Source of the DNA: a virus
IMG/VR virus record: IMGVR_UViG_3300042445_000894
Coordinates: 1 to 48,934 of that record
DNA: 48,934 bases
Strand: one strand, 5' to 3'
Part shown: in pieces, positions 7,060 to 13,388 of the stretch
Position numbering within the stretch: the stretch's first letter is position 1
How the letters are laid out: every line of letters starts with the position of its first letter
Notes under the pieces: generated by a model
The model's input: the letters and a program-made list of their open reading frames with translations, nothing else
What the model was told of the DNA's origin: nothing
Databases searched by the model: none
Translations under genes and position numbers: made by a program

Positions 7060-7962
7060 TTATGCACCCTGTGTAATCACATACTTAGCCAAATTCTTCC
7101 ACGCGCCACCCTCTGCACGGATCTTGGTCGTTGCGATCAATGTTCGCAAGCTCAAGTTCTTGATGCTGTTCATGTTCTCACGCAAGAAGTCAATCGCATC
7201 TTGTTTGAAGCCTTTGCTATACTCTTCCAAGAACTCTGGGTCTGCAACCAAGACTTCCATGCGCTCGATCTTTTGCGCTTGGGTCATGCTTAAGTCCACG
7301 CACATTGCTCGCGAACGAACTGCTTGGTCCAAACGCTCGAGGTCTTTGTTGCTAATGAAGATGATTGTACCTGTGAACTTGAATGTGCGGGGCAGGTCTT
7401 CATCGCGCATGTCTGCGTTCCAGGAGATCCAACGATCACCATATGAGTCAAGCGCACCTTTGAGCAAGTTCAACGCTGTGGGGTCTGTCAACACACTGTC
7501 GCAGTCATCGAACACTAACACTTGGCCGTTGCCCTCGAACAGCGTGCGATACAAGCCCTTTGCTGTAGAGAAGCCTTTGATCACTTTGTAGGACTTAGGT
7601 GTGTTAATGCGAGCACCGATCTCGAACTGTGCGAGGTCTGTGGTGTCTGCCATACCATTGGTCTGCAGAGCTTTCAACACTGTGTGTGTCTTGCCCAGAC
7701 CACCCTGGCCTGTGATGATCGCTGATGCAATGGTCTTTTTAGCGACCATGCTGACCATTTGCTCTACGAACTGGAACCGCTCGTTGATGCCAAACTCTGA
7801 TGCTTTCTCGGTGACATTGTTCTCGACAGTGCCAACAACGAATCCCAGCTTAGCCAACTGATCTTTTACATATGACTCATGACGTGAACGCGAAACCATT
7901 TTGCCGTCAACAAAACCCTCGAAACGATTCTTCTGAGCATTGTGCTTGATCACTACTTCCAT
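7060..7962 (-). CDS. AAA-family ATPase
   Basis: 300 residues from ATG 7962. Walker A is GQGGLGKTHT, Walker B is VLVFDDCD, sensor 1 is IIFISNKD, and an Arg pair in QAVRSRAM could be the arginine finger, so this is a full AAA module with an N-terminal basic extension of about 70 residues. Similar stand-alone ATPases occur in many tailed phages; the partner is unknown. An in-frame ATG at 7986, exactly at the predicted +1, could give eight more residues; AAGGA before 7962 supports the shorter form. G+C is clearly higher than in the structural genes. Confidence 0.8.
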   Translation of the reverse strand: MEVVIKHNAQKNRFEGFVDGKMVSRSRHESYVKDQLAKLGFVVGTVENNVTEKASEFGINERFQFVEQMVSMVAKKTIASAIITGQGGLGKTHTVLKALQTNGMADTTDLAQFEIGARINTPKSYKVIKGFSTAKGLYRTLFEGNGQVLVFDDCDSVLTDPTALNLLKGALDSYGDRWISWNADMRDEDLPRTFKFTGTIIFISNKDLERLDQAVRSRAMCVDLSMTQAQKIERMEVLVADPEFLEEYSKGFKQDAIDFLRENMNSIKNLSLRTLIATTKIRAEGGAWKNLAKYVITQGA

Positions 7963-7992
7963 TGCTGTTTCCTTTTTGCTGTTCATGTGCTT

Positions 7993-8021
7993 ATTATAAT
8001 GCCGTTTGATCAGACCGTCAA
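7993..8021 (-). promoter_or_regulatory. Sigma-70 promoter inside preceding gene
   Basis: TTGACG (8016-8021), 17 bases, TATAAT (7993-7998). The -35 box is inside the last codons of the gene at 8010-8156. The predicted +1 is the A of an ATG (7986) in frame with the ATPase. Confidence 0.8.
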
Positions 8022-8156
8022 ATCTTTATCAAAAGACCTTTCAAATTGCTCGGGTACTATCAAAGTGCCGCCATATGCATTCTGATACATTTCAGCAACC
8101 GCGGCTAAGTAGAATGTATACACTTTACCATTTGGGGTAATTAACGTATATTCCAT
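8010..8156 (-). CDS. Small protein, 48 aa
   Basis: ATG at 8156 has GGAG seven bases upstream and its own promoter. The product (MEYTLITPNGKVYTFYLAAVAEMY...) has a two-strand start, a helix and an acidic end. No family recognised. Its last codons overlap the promoter of the ATPase gene. Confidence 0.65.
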   Translation of the reverse strand: MEYTLITPNGKVYTFYLAAVAEMYQNAYGGTLIVPEQFERSFDKDLTV

Positions 8157-8183
8157 GGTCTACTCCGCTGTTGCTATGCCTCT

Positions 8184-8212
8184 ATTATAGCATAGAGTAA
8201 GGATGAGGACAA
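8184..8212 (-). promoter_or_regulatory. Sigma-70 promoter
   Basis: TTGTCC (8207-8212), 17 bases, TATAAT (8184-8189). Predicted transcript starts AUAGCAACAGCGGAG, the shared initial sequence. An ACCCT/AGGGT hairpin lies upstream near 8219-8240. Confidence 0.75.
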
Positions 8213-8270
8213 GCAAAGACCCTGTGTTTGAGTAGGGTATGGGGATTGTGCAAGTGTGCAAACAAGGGAG

Positions 8271-8356
8271 CTAGACTAAAGCTTTCTTATTATAATAGAA
8301 AGTTATTAATCTAGCGGGCTGGGGATTAAACAGAAAGCTTTATAATAACTCTGTTT
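8271..8356. repeat. Nested and adjacent inverted repeats
   Basis: First element: CTAGA (8271) pairs with TCTAG (8310-8314), enclosing CTTTCT (8282-8287) and AGAAAG (8297-8302) around TATTATAA. Second element: AAACAGA (8328-8334) pairs with TCTGTTT (8350-8356). Both loops contain AAGCTTT and TTATTATAA-like words. Candidates are a structured leader RNA, a terminator pair or a protein/replication site. The 8213-8578 interval has no confidently called gene. Confidence 0.5.
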
Positions 8357-8458
8357 TAAGATTGCTGGGGCAATTATAATCATCTGGGATTCTGGTCGTT
8401 TCCTCATAGGCCTAACGTACTCTGGTCTTTCTCTACGATCTCTATACTTTTCAGCCAT
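8306..8458 (-). CDS. Possible small basic protein, 50 aa
   Basis: A 50-codon frame starting MAEKYRDRRERPEYVRPMRK, strongly basic at first, then IIIAPAIL. The ribosome site is weak, and the 3' half lies in the hairpins of 8271-8356, so the end may not be coding. It is listed because the N-terminal part looks protein-like and the interval is otherwise empty. Confidence 0.3.
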   Translation of the reverse strand: MAEKYRDRRERPEYVRPMRKRPESQMIIIAPAILKQSYYKAFCLIPSPLD

Positions 8459-8578
8459 AAATACACCGTCTAGTATAGGCTCGATTGCGCTTATAAAATA
8501 TTACGTTTCTTTGCTATAGCAGCATCTTATATTGCTATATCGTTACTTAGCAGTATCTAGATTACGCCAAAATCCTTT

Positions 8579-9214
8579 TTAATAATAGATAAACCAGCCT
8601 GTTGCTATCCATTTCTCTTGAGTTTGTGATATAACTCCTCTATGGGTAAATGTAAAGTCTGCTGGCCAGATCACACTTAAACCCTTTTTTGCTTCCAGTT
8701 TAACGTCTTGAAACAACCATTCTGTACCACCGTTTTCGACGTCGTTTAGATACGTCATGTATACTAATTGTCTGTCGCTGTTACCGTTGTCTCTTTCCCA
8801 ATGCCAAATTTTAAACCCGCCACCTGGTGGATAATGTTGTATGTTATTTTGCATTGCAGTTCGAAGCTTTAAATGACCTATGTTATAGCGCTCTCCATAC
8901 TCTTTATATCCTACATTTAATGCATTAAAATACTTCTTGATTGTGGGGTGGTTGGAACTGGAGAAAAACTGTACATCCTCGGAATCTTTGATAGTCTTAT
9001 CAATTCTATAATCTTTATTTGTTACTCCAAGACTCTTGTACTCAGTATTGTCTTTATGATACTGTATCATTTCATCACACAAATCCTCATCTATATGGAA
9101 TTTGTAAATGAACTGTTCCTTCAGCATTTCGCCTACTCGTTGCATTATGATGTCTCTGTTCGGAGCATTCTTATCAACAAGCTCTTCAAACTTCTGCAGA
9201 TTATTGTTAAACAT
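8579..9214 (-). CDS. 2OG-Fe(II) oxygenase, prolyl-4-hydroxylase-like
   Basis: About 211 residues. The double-stranded beta-helix core shows HWERD (iron ligands His and Asp/Glu), a conserved MTYLNDVENGGTEW, a distal His in FTHRG, and a Lys/Arg for 2-oxoglutarate in QEKWIATGWF. These enzymes hydroxylate proteins or small molecules using O2 and 2-oxoglutarate and are widespread in T4-like phages of aquatic bacteria; substrate unknown. ATG 9214 overlaps the stop of a short MNER leader frame, suggesting coupled translation; an in-frame ATG (9238) and TTG (9259) are alternatives. Confidence 0.85.
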   Translation of the reverse strand: MFNNNLQKFEELVDKNAPNRDIIMQRVGEMLKEQFIYKFHIDEDLCDEMIQYHKDNTEYKSLGVTNKDYRIDKTIKDSEDVQFFSSSNHPTIKKYFNALNVGYKEYGERYNIGHLKLRTAMQNNIQHYPPGGGFKIWHWERDNGNSDRQLVYMTYLNDVENGGTEWLFQDVKLEAKKGLSVIWPADFTFTHRGVISQTQEKWIATGWFIYY

Positions 9215-9281
9215 TATTCTTTGATTGCCTAGCAGCATATTCTTGAGCAGCCTTGTCAAGTTGTCGAATTCGTTCGTTCAT
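9207..9281 (-). pseudogene. Truncated MNERI-family leader ORF, 24 aa
   Basis: MNERIRQLDKAAQEYAARQ followed by five residues and a stop, with AAGGAAACAAA before the ATG. It repeats the N terminus of the genes at 5107-5370 and 20286-20504 but lacks the rest. Its stop overlaps the ATG (9214) of the oxygenase. Either a decayed copy or a retained leader that couples translation. Confidence 0.55.
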
Positions 9282-9290
9282 TTTGTTTCC

Positions 9291-9665
9291 TTATGCGGCT
9301 TTTGCAAAATAACGGTAGGGTAGGCCTAACAAGAAACAGAGGTACTCGTCGTCACCGTTGCTACCTTCTGCTTCGTGGAACCAACGTATGGCCGTTTCGC
9401 GAGTCTTAGCACCGGACTCGATGAAACTCTGAACCTGTGCTTCAAAGCGTGCTATGGCCTTAGCTTGTGACGCTTTCTGTTCTTTATAGTTGGCTTCGAT
9501 GGCTTCTGCTAGATACACGAATTCTTGTTCAAAATCTGCTTCTGTCCAAGATGTGGTATCTATACCTCTGGGACGCATGCCATGTGCATCTTTGTACATA
9601 TCCGAGTACTGACAATGATACTGCTCTAGTGTTGTCATCTCTTCCCAGCTCTTGAATGTTTCCAT
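9291..9665 (-). CDS. Conserved phage protein (YSDMYKDAHGMRPR family)
   Basis: 124 residues from ATG 9665. The block QYHCQYSDMYKDAHGMRPRG marks a hypothetical family found in phages of many proteobacteria. The rest is a long helix (YKEQKASQAKAIARFEAQ) and a C-terminal RWFHEAEG / LCFLLGLPYRYF part. An in-frame ATG at 9689, at the predicted +1 of the mRNA, would add MNSKKEQT; AAGGA before 9665 makes the shorter form the default. Function unknown. Confidence 0.75.
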   Translation of the reverse strand: METFKSWEEMTTLEQYHCQYSDMYKDAHGMRPRGIDTTSWTEADFEQEFVYLAEAIEANYKEQKASQAKAIARFEAQVQSFIESGAKTRETAIRWFHEAEGSNGDDEYLCFLLGLPYRYFAKAA

Positions 9666-9695
9666 TGTTTGTTCCTTTTTGCTGTTCATGCCATG

Positions 9696-9724
9696 ATTAT
9701 ATGTGCTTTTGGACAAGGTGTCAA
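9696..9724 (-). promoter_or_regulatory. Sigma-70 promoter
   Basis: TTGACA (9719-9724), 17 bases, TATAAT (9696-9701). Predicted +1 is the A of ATGAACAGCAAAAAGGA. The upstream ACCC/GGGT hairpin includes the stop codon of the preceding gene. Confidence 0.85.
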
Positions 9725-9741
9725 CCGATAACCCTTTGGGA

Positions 9742-9903
9742 TTATGGGTTACTGGGGATTGCTTCAACCTGCTCAAGAGCGCCAAAGTAGAATGCTCGCC
9801 TGTTCGAGACCATGCGTGCTGTTCTCGATGTTTTTTTGACGAACTCAACGCCATTCGATTTGAAGTGCTGGCCGTGTGCTACAGTTCTAAACGTCATCTT
9901 CAT
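9742..9903 (-). CDS. Small phage protein, 53 aa
   Basis: Starts MKMTFRTVAHGQHFKSNGVE; then FVKKTSRTARMVSNRRAFYFG. The layout (a small beta fold with a TSRTARxxSNxRxFYFG block) matches a hypothetical family common in tailed phages. Its ATG overlaps the upstream stop as ATGA, and its stop lies in the hairpin before the next promoter. Missed by a 60-codon cut-off. Confidence 0.7.
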   Translation of the reverse strand: MKMTFRTVAHGQHFKSNGVEFVKKTSRTARMVSNRRAFYFGALEQVEAIPSNP

Positions 9904-10034
9904 AGTTGTCCTGTCCTTGTGAAGTACTCTAATGCTTCTTTTGCTTCTGATCTAAATTCATACCAACCTGCTGTCTCTTCTGTGAGGACATTCATGATTG
10001 CGTACATGTCATCTATATAAACGATTTGCCACAT
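9900..10034 (-). CDS. Small protein, 44 aa
   Basis: ATG at 10034 has AAGGAG spaced six bases upstream. Product MWQIVYIDDMYAIMNVLTEE... then WYEFRSEAKEALEYF, an alpha/beta mini-protein with acidic charge. It overlaps the following gene by ATGA. Family not recognised. Confidence 0.65.
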   Translation of the reverse strand: MWQIVYIDDMYAIMNVLTEETAGWYEFRSEAKEALEYFTRTGQL

Positions 10035-10043
10035 ACTGTCTCC

Positions 10044-10316
10044 TTACACCAAATCAACTTGTACTTGCTTACCACGAATTGTTCTACCGAGACCTGAGGG
10101 GATTGGTCGTTTGTTGATTTCTGCCATCCGACGATCATAGGCCAAGTGAATCATTGCTTCCCAGCACACTGTTCGAGCATTGACCGTTGCAAATTGTTCT
10201 GTCATTTGCTTGATGCTCATGTACATACCAATGTCATTTTCGGATCCGTCACCCTTGAAGATGACTCGAAACTTCTGGGAATTCTTGAAACCTTCGATGA
10301 TTGTCTTTTGTCGCAT
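10044..10316 (-). CDS. Hypothetical protein, 90 aa
   Basis: First gene behind the promoter at 10345-10373. Basic at both ends (MRQKTIIEGFKNSQKFRVIF; RTIRGKQVQVDLV) with a helical centre (KQMTEQFATVNARTVCWEAM). G+C above the local average. No known motif. Confidence 0.65.
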   Translation of the reverse strand: MRQKTIIEGFKNSQKFRVIFKGDGSENDIGMYMSIKQMTEQFATVNARTVCWEAMIHLAYDRRMAEINKRPIPSGLGRTIRGKQVQVDLV

Positions 10317-10344
10317 TTTGATTGTTCCTTGTTACTATGCCTTA

Positions 10345-10373
10345 ATTATAAGTGCTTTTGGAAAACCTGTCAA
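10345..10373 (-). promoter_or_regulatory. Sigma-70 promoter
   Basis: TTGACA (10368-10373), 17 bases, TATAAT (10345-10350); transcript predicted to start AUAGUAACAAGGAAC, so the shared initial sequence also holds the ribosome site. Confidence 0.85.
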
Positions 10374-10384
10374 CCAAAAACCCT

Positions 10385-10621
10385 TCAGCAATCAGGGTCA
10401 TAGCTGTACCATTCCTGAGCTTCATCTGGCTGGCCGTCTCCGTCGTCTAGGAGCTCTTCGGTCTCATAGTCACTAAGGTCCTCGTCCAAGATGTCGTTGG
10501 CTCGCATCATGTCTGCCACATCGTCTTCGCTCATGTAGGCCAGGGCCATCTCTGCTACTACTTGTGGGCTAATCAAACCCTGGTCCATCATTTCAATGAG
10601 TTTGTTGGTTGCTGTTCTCAT
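10385..10621 (-). CDS. Acidic small protein, 78 aa
   Basis: Helical N-terminal half (KLIEMMDQGLISPQVVAEMALAYM), then a very acidic C-terminal half (DLSDYETEELLDDGDGQPDEAQEW). Ribosome site GGAG precedes ATG by nine bases. The acidic tail recalls DNA-mimic or host-takeover proteins, but that is speculation. Confidence 0.65.
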   Translation of the reverse strand: MRTATNKLIEMMDQGLISPQVVAEMALAYMSEDDVADMMRANDILDEDLSDYETEELLDDGDGQPDEAQEWYSYDPDC

Positions 10622-10633
10622 CGTGTTCGCTCC

Positions 10634-10771
10634 TCAGTTACGGTTATCGCAGTCTTCCATAGCATTATTCCAGCCATCGCTGTAGCCATCGTTGTATGCT
10701 TGGGCGACCTCTTGCTCCAATCGTTTTATTTCTTTACGAAGTTCTTCGATTTCATCTAAGATATTCATCAT
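10634..10771 (-). CDS. Small coiled-coil protein, 45 aa
   Basis: MMNILDEIEELRKEIKRLEQ then EVAQAYNDGYSDGWNNAMEDC: a heptad-like helix with a GYxxGWNxA end that I know from small phage proteins. The start is directly behind a strong promoter, with AAGGA in the transcript's first bases. Two adjacent ATG codons (10771, 10768). Confidence 0.65.
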   Translation of the reverse strand: MMNILDEIEELRKEIKRLEQEVAQAYNDGYSDGWNNAMEDCDNRN

Positions 10772-10792
10772 GTTCCTTGTTACTATGCCTTA

Positions 10793-10821
10793 ATTATAGC
10801 ACATTTTGAGCAGAGTGTCAA
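10793..10821 (-). promoter_or_regulatory. Sigma-70 promoter
   Basis: TTGACA (10816-10821), 17 bases, TATAAT (10793-10798); transcript predicted AUAGUAACAAGGA. Confidence 0.85.
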
Positions 10822-10840
10822 GCTGCTCAAAAGAGACCCT

Positions 10841-11089
10841 TCAGGACACTGGGTCTTTGAAAATAGTACCGCGTTGCTGCTCATAGTCATAAAAAGCAAC
10901 AAGATTATCAGTTTTATAGTAAACTGTCAAGCCACCTAGATCACTTGAGTTATCAAACTGAGTGACGTTTGCAATAGTCATCTCAGCAATCACTTCAAGC
11001 TGTTCTGAATACTCGTGTTGCTCAAAGTCAATTGTATAGTTAGTTGTACTATTAATTGCTTGCTCTTGCGATGCTGTTAAAATGCTCAT
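10841..11089 (-). CDS. Small protein, paralogue of 13152-13388
   Basis: 82 residues. The C-terminal part (VTQFDNSSDLGGLTVYYKTD, then LVAFYDYEQQRGTIF) lines up with the gene at 13152-13388 (IQFDNCSRPGEAPVYVYEL, then PVAWYDTEIMCGHI): QFDN, G, VY, VA-YD-E and G-I are shared in order. A small domain of unknown function present twice in the accessory region. Own promoter at 11111-11139. Confidence 0.65.
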   Translation of the reverse strand: MSILTASQEQAINSTTNYTIDFEQHEYSEQLEVIAEMTIANVTQFDNSSDLGGLTVYYKTDNLVAFYDYEQQRGTIFKDPVS

Positions 11090-11110
11090 ACTTGCTCCTG
11101 TAAAAATACT

Positions 11111-11139
11111 ATTATAGCACGTTTTGAACAGATGGTCAA
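11111..11139 (-). promoter_or_regulatory. Sigma-70 promoter
   Basis: TTGACC (11134-11139), 17 bases, TATAAT (11111-11116), placed directly after the T run of a strong terminator. Confidence 0.8.
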
Positions 11140-11165
11140 GAAAAAACCCTACTAAAGAGTAGGGT
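11140..11165 (-). terminator. Intrinsic terminator
   Basis: ACCCTACT / AGTAGGGT 8-base stem with a 4-base loop, followed on the minus strand by TTTTTTC. The T run abuts the -35 box of the next promoter, a clear terminator-promoter junction. Confidence 0.85.
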
Positions 11166-11192
11166 ACTGGTGTAATTATTCTGTTTTAACGA

Positions 11193-11579
11193 TTACCACC
11201 ATGAATCGTAATACACTTCGTCACCTTCGGAAATAACAATCTTTGCCATACCGATAAACTCCATGTCTTGCAATTTCGAATCTTCATCTGGAGGATTGAC
11301 ACCGAAGAAGAAACCTTGCGTTACTGGTAGTTTATTTGCCAGTATATCTGCTTCAAGTGCATTTAGATCTTCTATAGTCAATCGTACTGGGATACAATTG
11401 AATGAAGGTTTATCACCACCTTTTGCTCGATACAAGCGTTCCATCCAACCATGCAAATCATGATGCTTGCGCCAATACATGATTTCCTCATGCCGCACAC
11501 CATGTTCAAGGCCTGCGATTTCAAAATCACCCAAGGCAAAGTTCTTTGCCACGCGAAATGCGTACATATCTAATCCCAT
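11193..11579 (-). CDS. Conserved phage protein (MGLDMYAFRV family)
   Basis: 128 residues. The start MGLDMYAFRV, the block EIMYWRKHHDLHGWME and the end DEVYYDSWW are typical of a hypothetical family shared by very diverse tailed phages. Also contains LTIEDLNALEADI and GFFFG. No catalytic motif recognised. It heads a unit read before the terminator at 11140. Confidence 0.8.
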   Translation of the reverse strand: MGLDMYAFRVAKNFALGDFEIAGLEHGVRHEEIMYWRKHHDLHGWMERLYRAKGGDKPSFNCIPVRLTIEDLNALEADILANKLPVTQGFFFGVNPPDEDSKLQDMEFIGMAKIVISEGDEVYYDSWW

Positions 11580-11580
11580 T

Positions 11581-11991
11581 TCAATACTCCTCGTCTTCTT
11601 CTACTGGATTTGTTTCAATTACCACACGACCAAACTGAATCGTTCCTTGCCAGTCTGGTGTACCTCGGCCGCCACCTGTCACAAAATCTGTATCAAACTC
11701 TTGAATGGCTCCGAGATCAAGCAAATTATCATACTTGTCGGCCTTGATATCCTCTACAAGAATACAACCAATCAGACCTGCATCTACAGAATAACTGTGA
11801 CCATACTGATCGTGATATACACCGTCGCCAAATGCTGTGCTGTACGTTGCAAATCTGCGACCATCTTTAAACTGGAACTCGCCGTCTTTGACCTTTTGTC
11901 CATCGAGAGTAATGTCACAAAACTCTCTCCATTCCTCATTAGTCATTACATAGCACAAGTCGCCGATGTAATATTTTCCTGCTGGCATCAT
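11581..11991 (-). CDS. Conserved beta-rich phage protein (GKYYIGDLCYVM family)
   Basis: 136 residues starting MMPAGKYYIGDLCYVM, with a beta-rich middle (GRRFATYSTAFGDGVYHDQ) and acidic end (ETNPVEEDEEY). Members occur in phages and some cellular genomes without known role. ATG overlaps the upstream stop (ATGA). Confidence 0.75.
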   Translation of the reverse strand: MMPAGKYYIGDLCYVMTNEEWREFCDITLDGQKVKDGEFQFKDGRRFATYSTAFGDGVYHDQYGHSYSVDAGLIGCILVEDIKADKYDNLLDLGAIQEFDTDFVTGGGRGTPDWQGTIQFGRVVIETNPVEEDEEY

Positions 11992-12209
11992 ACTAGTTTC
12001 CCCAATACTACGTAAAATAACTGATCTAATTCTCGTCCGAAATCTCGACCACGTTGACGATGATTGTAAATCTGTTCAACCAATTCCTTGTAGTGTGCTC
12101 CAACGGGCAATTCTCCGCGAGACTCCAATTCATCAAGTAAATCTTCGGTGTCAAAGTCACTCATCTCGATGTCAACTTCTACCTCAGTATAGATTGTCTT
12201 ATAACCCAT
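11988..12209 (-). CDS. Hypothetical phage protein, 73 aa
   Basis: Starts with a strand (MGYKTIYTEVEVDIEM), then an acidic helix (DFDTEDLLDELESRGELP) and a basic helix (EQIYNHRQRGRDFGRELDQL). The FDTEDLL-ELE-RG block is familiar from phage hypothetical proteins. The end overlaps the next gene by ATGA. Confidence 0.7.
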   Translation of the reverse strand: MGYKTIYTEVEVDIEMSDFDTEDLLDELESRGELPVGAHYKELVEQIYNHRQRGRDFGRELDQLFYVVLGKLV

Positions 12210-12218
12210 GATTGCTCC

Positions 12219-12431
12219 TTAGATGTAAAATGGTTCGTCTGAACCGATTGTGTCATAAACGATTTCGCGAACAACTGTGTCCATTGCTTCGCCATAAAGA
12301 TCGGGATTGGACGCAGCCAAAAGGCTCAATGCTTGATATGTGTCTGCCCAGGACAGCTTTATATCTTTTGCCACTGTGGCAATGCCGTGGACCGCCATGT
12401 TACCTGCATCTGTAAACATTCCATAATACAT
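12219..12431 (-). CDS. Hypothetical protein, 70 aa
   Basis: ATG 12431 (MYYGMFTDAGNMAVHGI) has AAGGAG nine bases upstream. The protein is helical, with WADTYQALSLLAASNPDLYG and an acidic end. An in-frame ATG at 12455 lies exactly at the predicted +1 and would add MNSNKEQT, the same extension as in two other genes here. Function unknown. Confidence 0.7.
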   Translation of the reverse strand: MYYGMFTDAGNMAVHGIATVAKDIKLSWADTYQALSLLAASNPDLYGEAMDTVVREIVYDTIGSDEPFYI

Positions 12432-12461
12432 TGTCTGCTCCTTGTTACTGTTCATGCCTTA

Positions 12462-12490
12462 ATTATAATTGCTTTTGATGACCCTGTCAA
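12462..12490 (-). promoter_or_regulatory. Sigma-70 promoter
   Basis: TTGACA (12485-12490), 17 bases, TATAAT (12462-12467). Predicted transcript starts AUGAACAGUAACAAGGAG, a mixture of the two leader types found in this region. Confidence 0.85.
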
Positions 12491-12526
12491 GAAAAAACCC
12501 TATAGCACGCTAGGGTACTATAGGGT
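12491..12526 (-). terminator. Strong intrinsic terminator
   Basis: ACCCTATAG / CTATAGGGT, a perfect 9-base stem (12497-12505 with 12518-12526), then TTTTTTC on the minus strand, immediately followed by the -35 box. It ends the unit containing the tiny membrane genes. Confidence 0.85.
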
Positions 12527-12530
12527 AATA

Positions 12531-12547
12531 AAAAGGTTTTACCTTTT
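12531..12547 (-). terminator. Second hairpin terminator, duplicated at 17.7 kb
   Basis: AAAAGGT / ACCTTTT stem with a TTTTTATT tail on the minus strand, 4 bases after the last tiny membrane gene. The same 25 bases (AGGGTAATAAAAAGGTTTTA onward) occur at 17698-17722, so two hairpins in series form a movable cassette. Confidence 0.75.
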
Positions 12548-12550
12548 AGA

Positions 12551-12643
12551 TTATGCGAAAATTAACCAAATTACTGCCGAAACTGCAAACAATTCTATTA
12601 ATGCGAATATTACAACAGTTTTAATATCTATACTATAGATCAT
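12551..12643 (-). CDS. Tiny membrane protein, 30 aa
   Basis: MIYSIDIKTVVIFALIELFA then VSAVIWLIFA: a single membrane helix. The ATG overlaps the upstream stop as ATGA. Last gene of a chain of three tiny membrane proteins ended by two terminators. Function unknown. Confidence 0.55.
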   Translation of the reverse strand: MIYSIDIKTVVIFALIELFAVSAVIWLIFA

Positions 12644-12810
12644 TTTATTAAGAACGCCCAGGATTTAAATAGTACAATGACAAATGCTATTGCCATTAAT
12701 GTAATCAATACGTCTAGTGCTCGTATGTGAATAGGTACATCAAGTTTGTCTTGAATATCTTTCCATTGTACAACCTTTGCTGCACCGAGCTTTAGATCTT
12801 TATTCATCAT
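12640..12810 (-). CDS. Small membrane protein, 55-56 aa
   Basis: A soluble N-terminal part (MNKDLKLGAAKVVQWKDI) followed by a C-terminal membrane helix (LITLMAIAFVIVLFKSWAF). Start is ATG 12810 or 12807, both overlapping the end of the next tiny gene. Overlap on both sides supports a real coding chain. Confidence 0.6.
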   Translation of the reverse strand: MMNKDLKLGAAKVVQWKDIQDKLDVPIHIRALDVLITLMAIAFVIVLFKSWAFLIK

Positions 12811-12892
12811 TTAGTATATAGGAGATATACGCAACCAATCCACCTATAATAGCCATACCTAATACTAATGTAAGTAAAATTATTGTTGTCAT
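12800..12892 (-). CDS. Tiny membrane protein, 30 aa
   Basis: MTTIILLTLVLGMAIIGGLV then AYISYILNDE: one membrane helix, with ATG overlapping the upstream stop as ATGA. Length and composition match many phage micro-proteins; no family recognised. Confidence 0.55.
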   Translation of the reverse strand: MTTIILLTLVLGMAIIGGLVAYISYILNDE

Positions 12893-13155
12893 ATATTTTC
12901 TAGTTCTTTGGGTTTAGATGTATCTTTATTCAAGTCATCTGGTTTAATCTTTTTAAGCCATTTTGCCGGCACATCCATTGTGTGACCTTTAGCACCATAT
13001 TCTGATACTAATTCTGTTTGTGATCTAACAGACCAAACAGGTCCAAATTCTGAATGATTTCCTTTGATTGATATACATTGAACTATTTTGCCAACTGAAT
13101 GACCAAATACTGATTCAATGATAATCGCCAAGCAACCTGGCTCTAGATCATTCAT
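12889..13155 (-). CDS. Conserved phage protein (MDVPAKWLKKI family)
   Basis: 88 residues starting MNDLEPGCLAIIIES, then FGHSVGKIVQC, EFGPVWSVRSQ and TMDVPAKWLKKI. This is a small beta-barrel-like family seen in many phages, function unknown. ATG 13155 overlaps the upstream stop as ATGA and is preferred to the earlier GTG. Tail is charged (DDLNKDTSKPKELENI). Confidence 0.75.
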   Translation of the reverse strand: MNDLEPGCLAIIIESVFGHSVGKIVQCISIKGNHSEFGPVWSVRSQTELVSEYGAKGHTMDVPAKWLKKIKPDDLNKDTSKPKELENI

Positions 13156-13388
13156 CGCTTGATATGCCCGCACATAATTTCTGTATCATACCAAGCAACG
13201 GGTTGACCGTTTAATTCATATACATAAACCGGCGCTTCGCCTGGTCGAGAACAGTTATCAAACTGAATATTCTCTTCAAACATCTTGACATACTTATCAA
13301 AGCGTTCATTGCTGTTTATATCATCCTGAGCAACTTCAAATTGCACATTGTAAGTATTATTACTAATGAATTCTTCTAGATTATTCAT
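13152..13388 (-). CDS. Small protein, paralogue of 10841-11089
   Basis: 78 residues. IQFDNCSRPGEAPVYVYEL and PVAWYDTEIMCGHIKR match the order of conserved residues in the other copy. Located in an operon of small membrane genes rather than alone behind a promoter. Function unknown. Confidence 0.65.
   Translation of the reverse strand: MNNLEEFISNNTYNVQFEVAQDDINSNERFDKYVKMFEENIQFDNCSRPGEAPVYVYELNGQPVAWYDTEIMCGHIKR

Noticed and set aside
7052-7591. 179-codon plus-strand frame opposite the AAA ATPase
   Set aside because: The minus strand has full Walker A/B motifs; the plus frame has none.
8271-8356. Possible tRNA or tRNA-like element
   Set aside because: Stems do not form a cloverleaf and no T-loop (GTTCGANNC) or CCA-proximal pairing is present.
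9666-9854. N-terminal extension of the 9291 gene to 9854
   Set aside because: It would run through the promoter and the 9742-9903 gene. Transcript starts near 9689.
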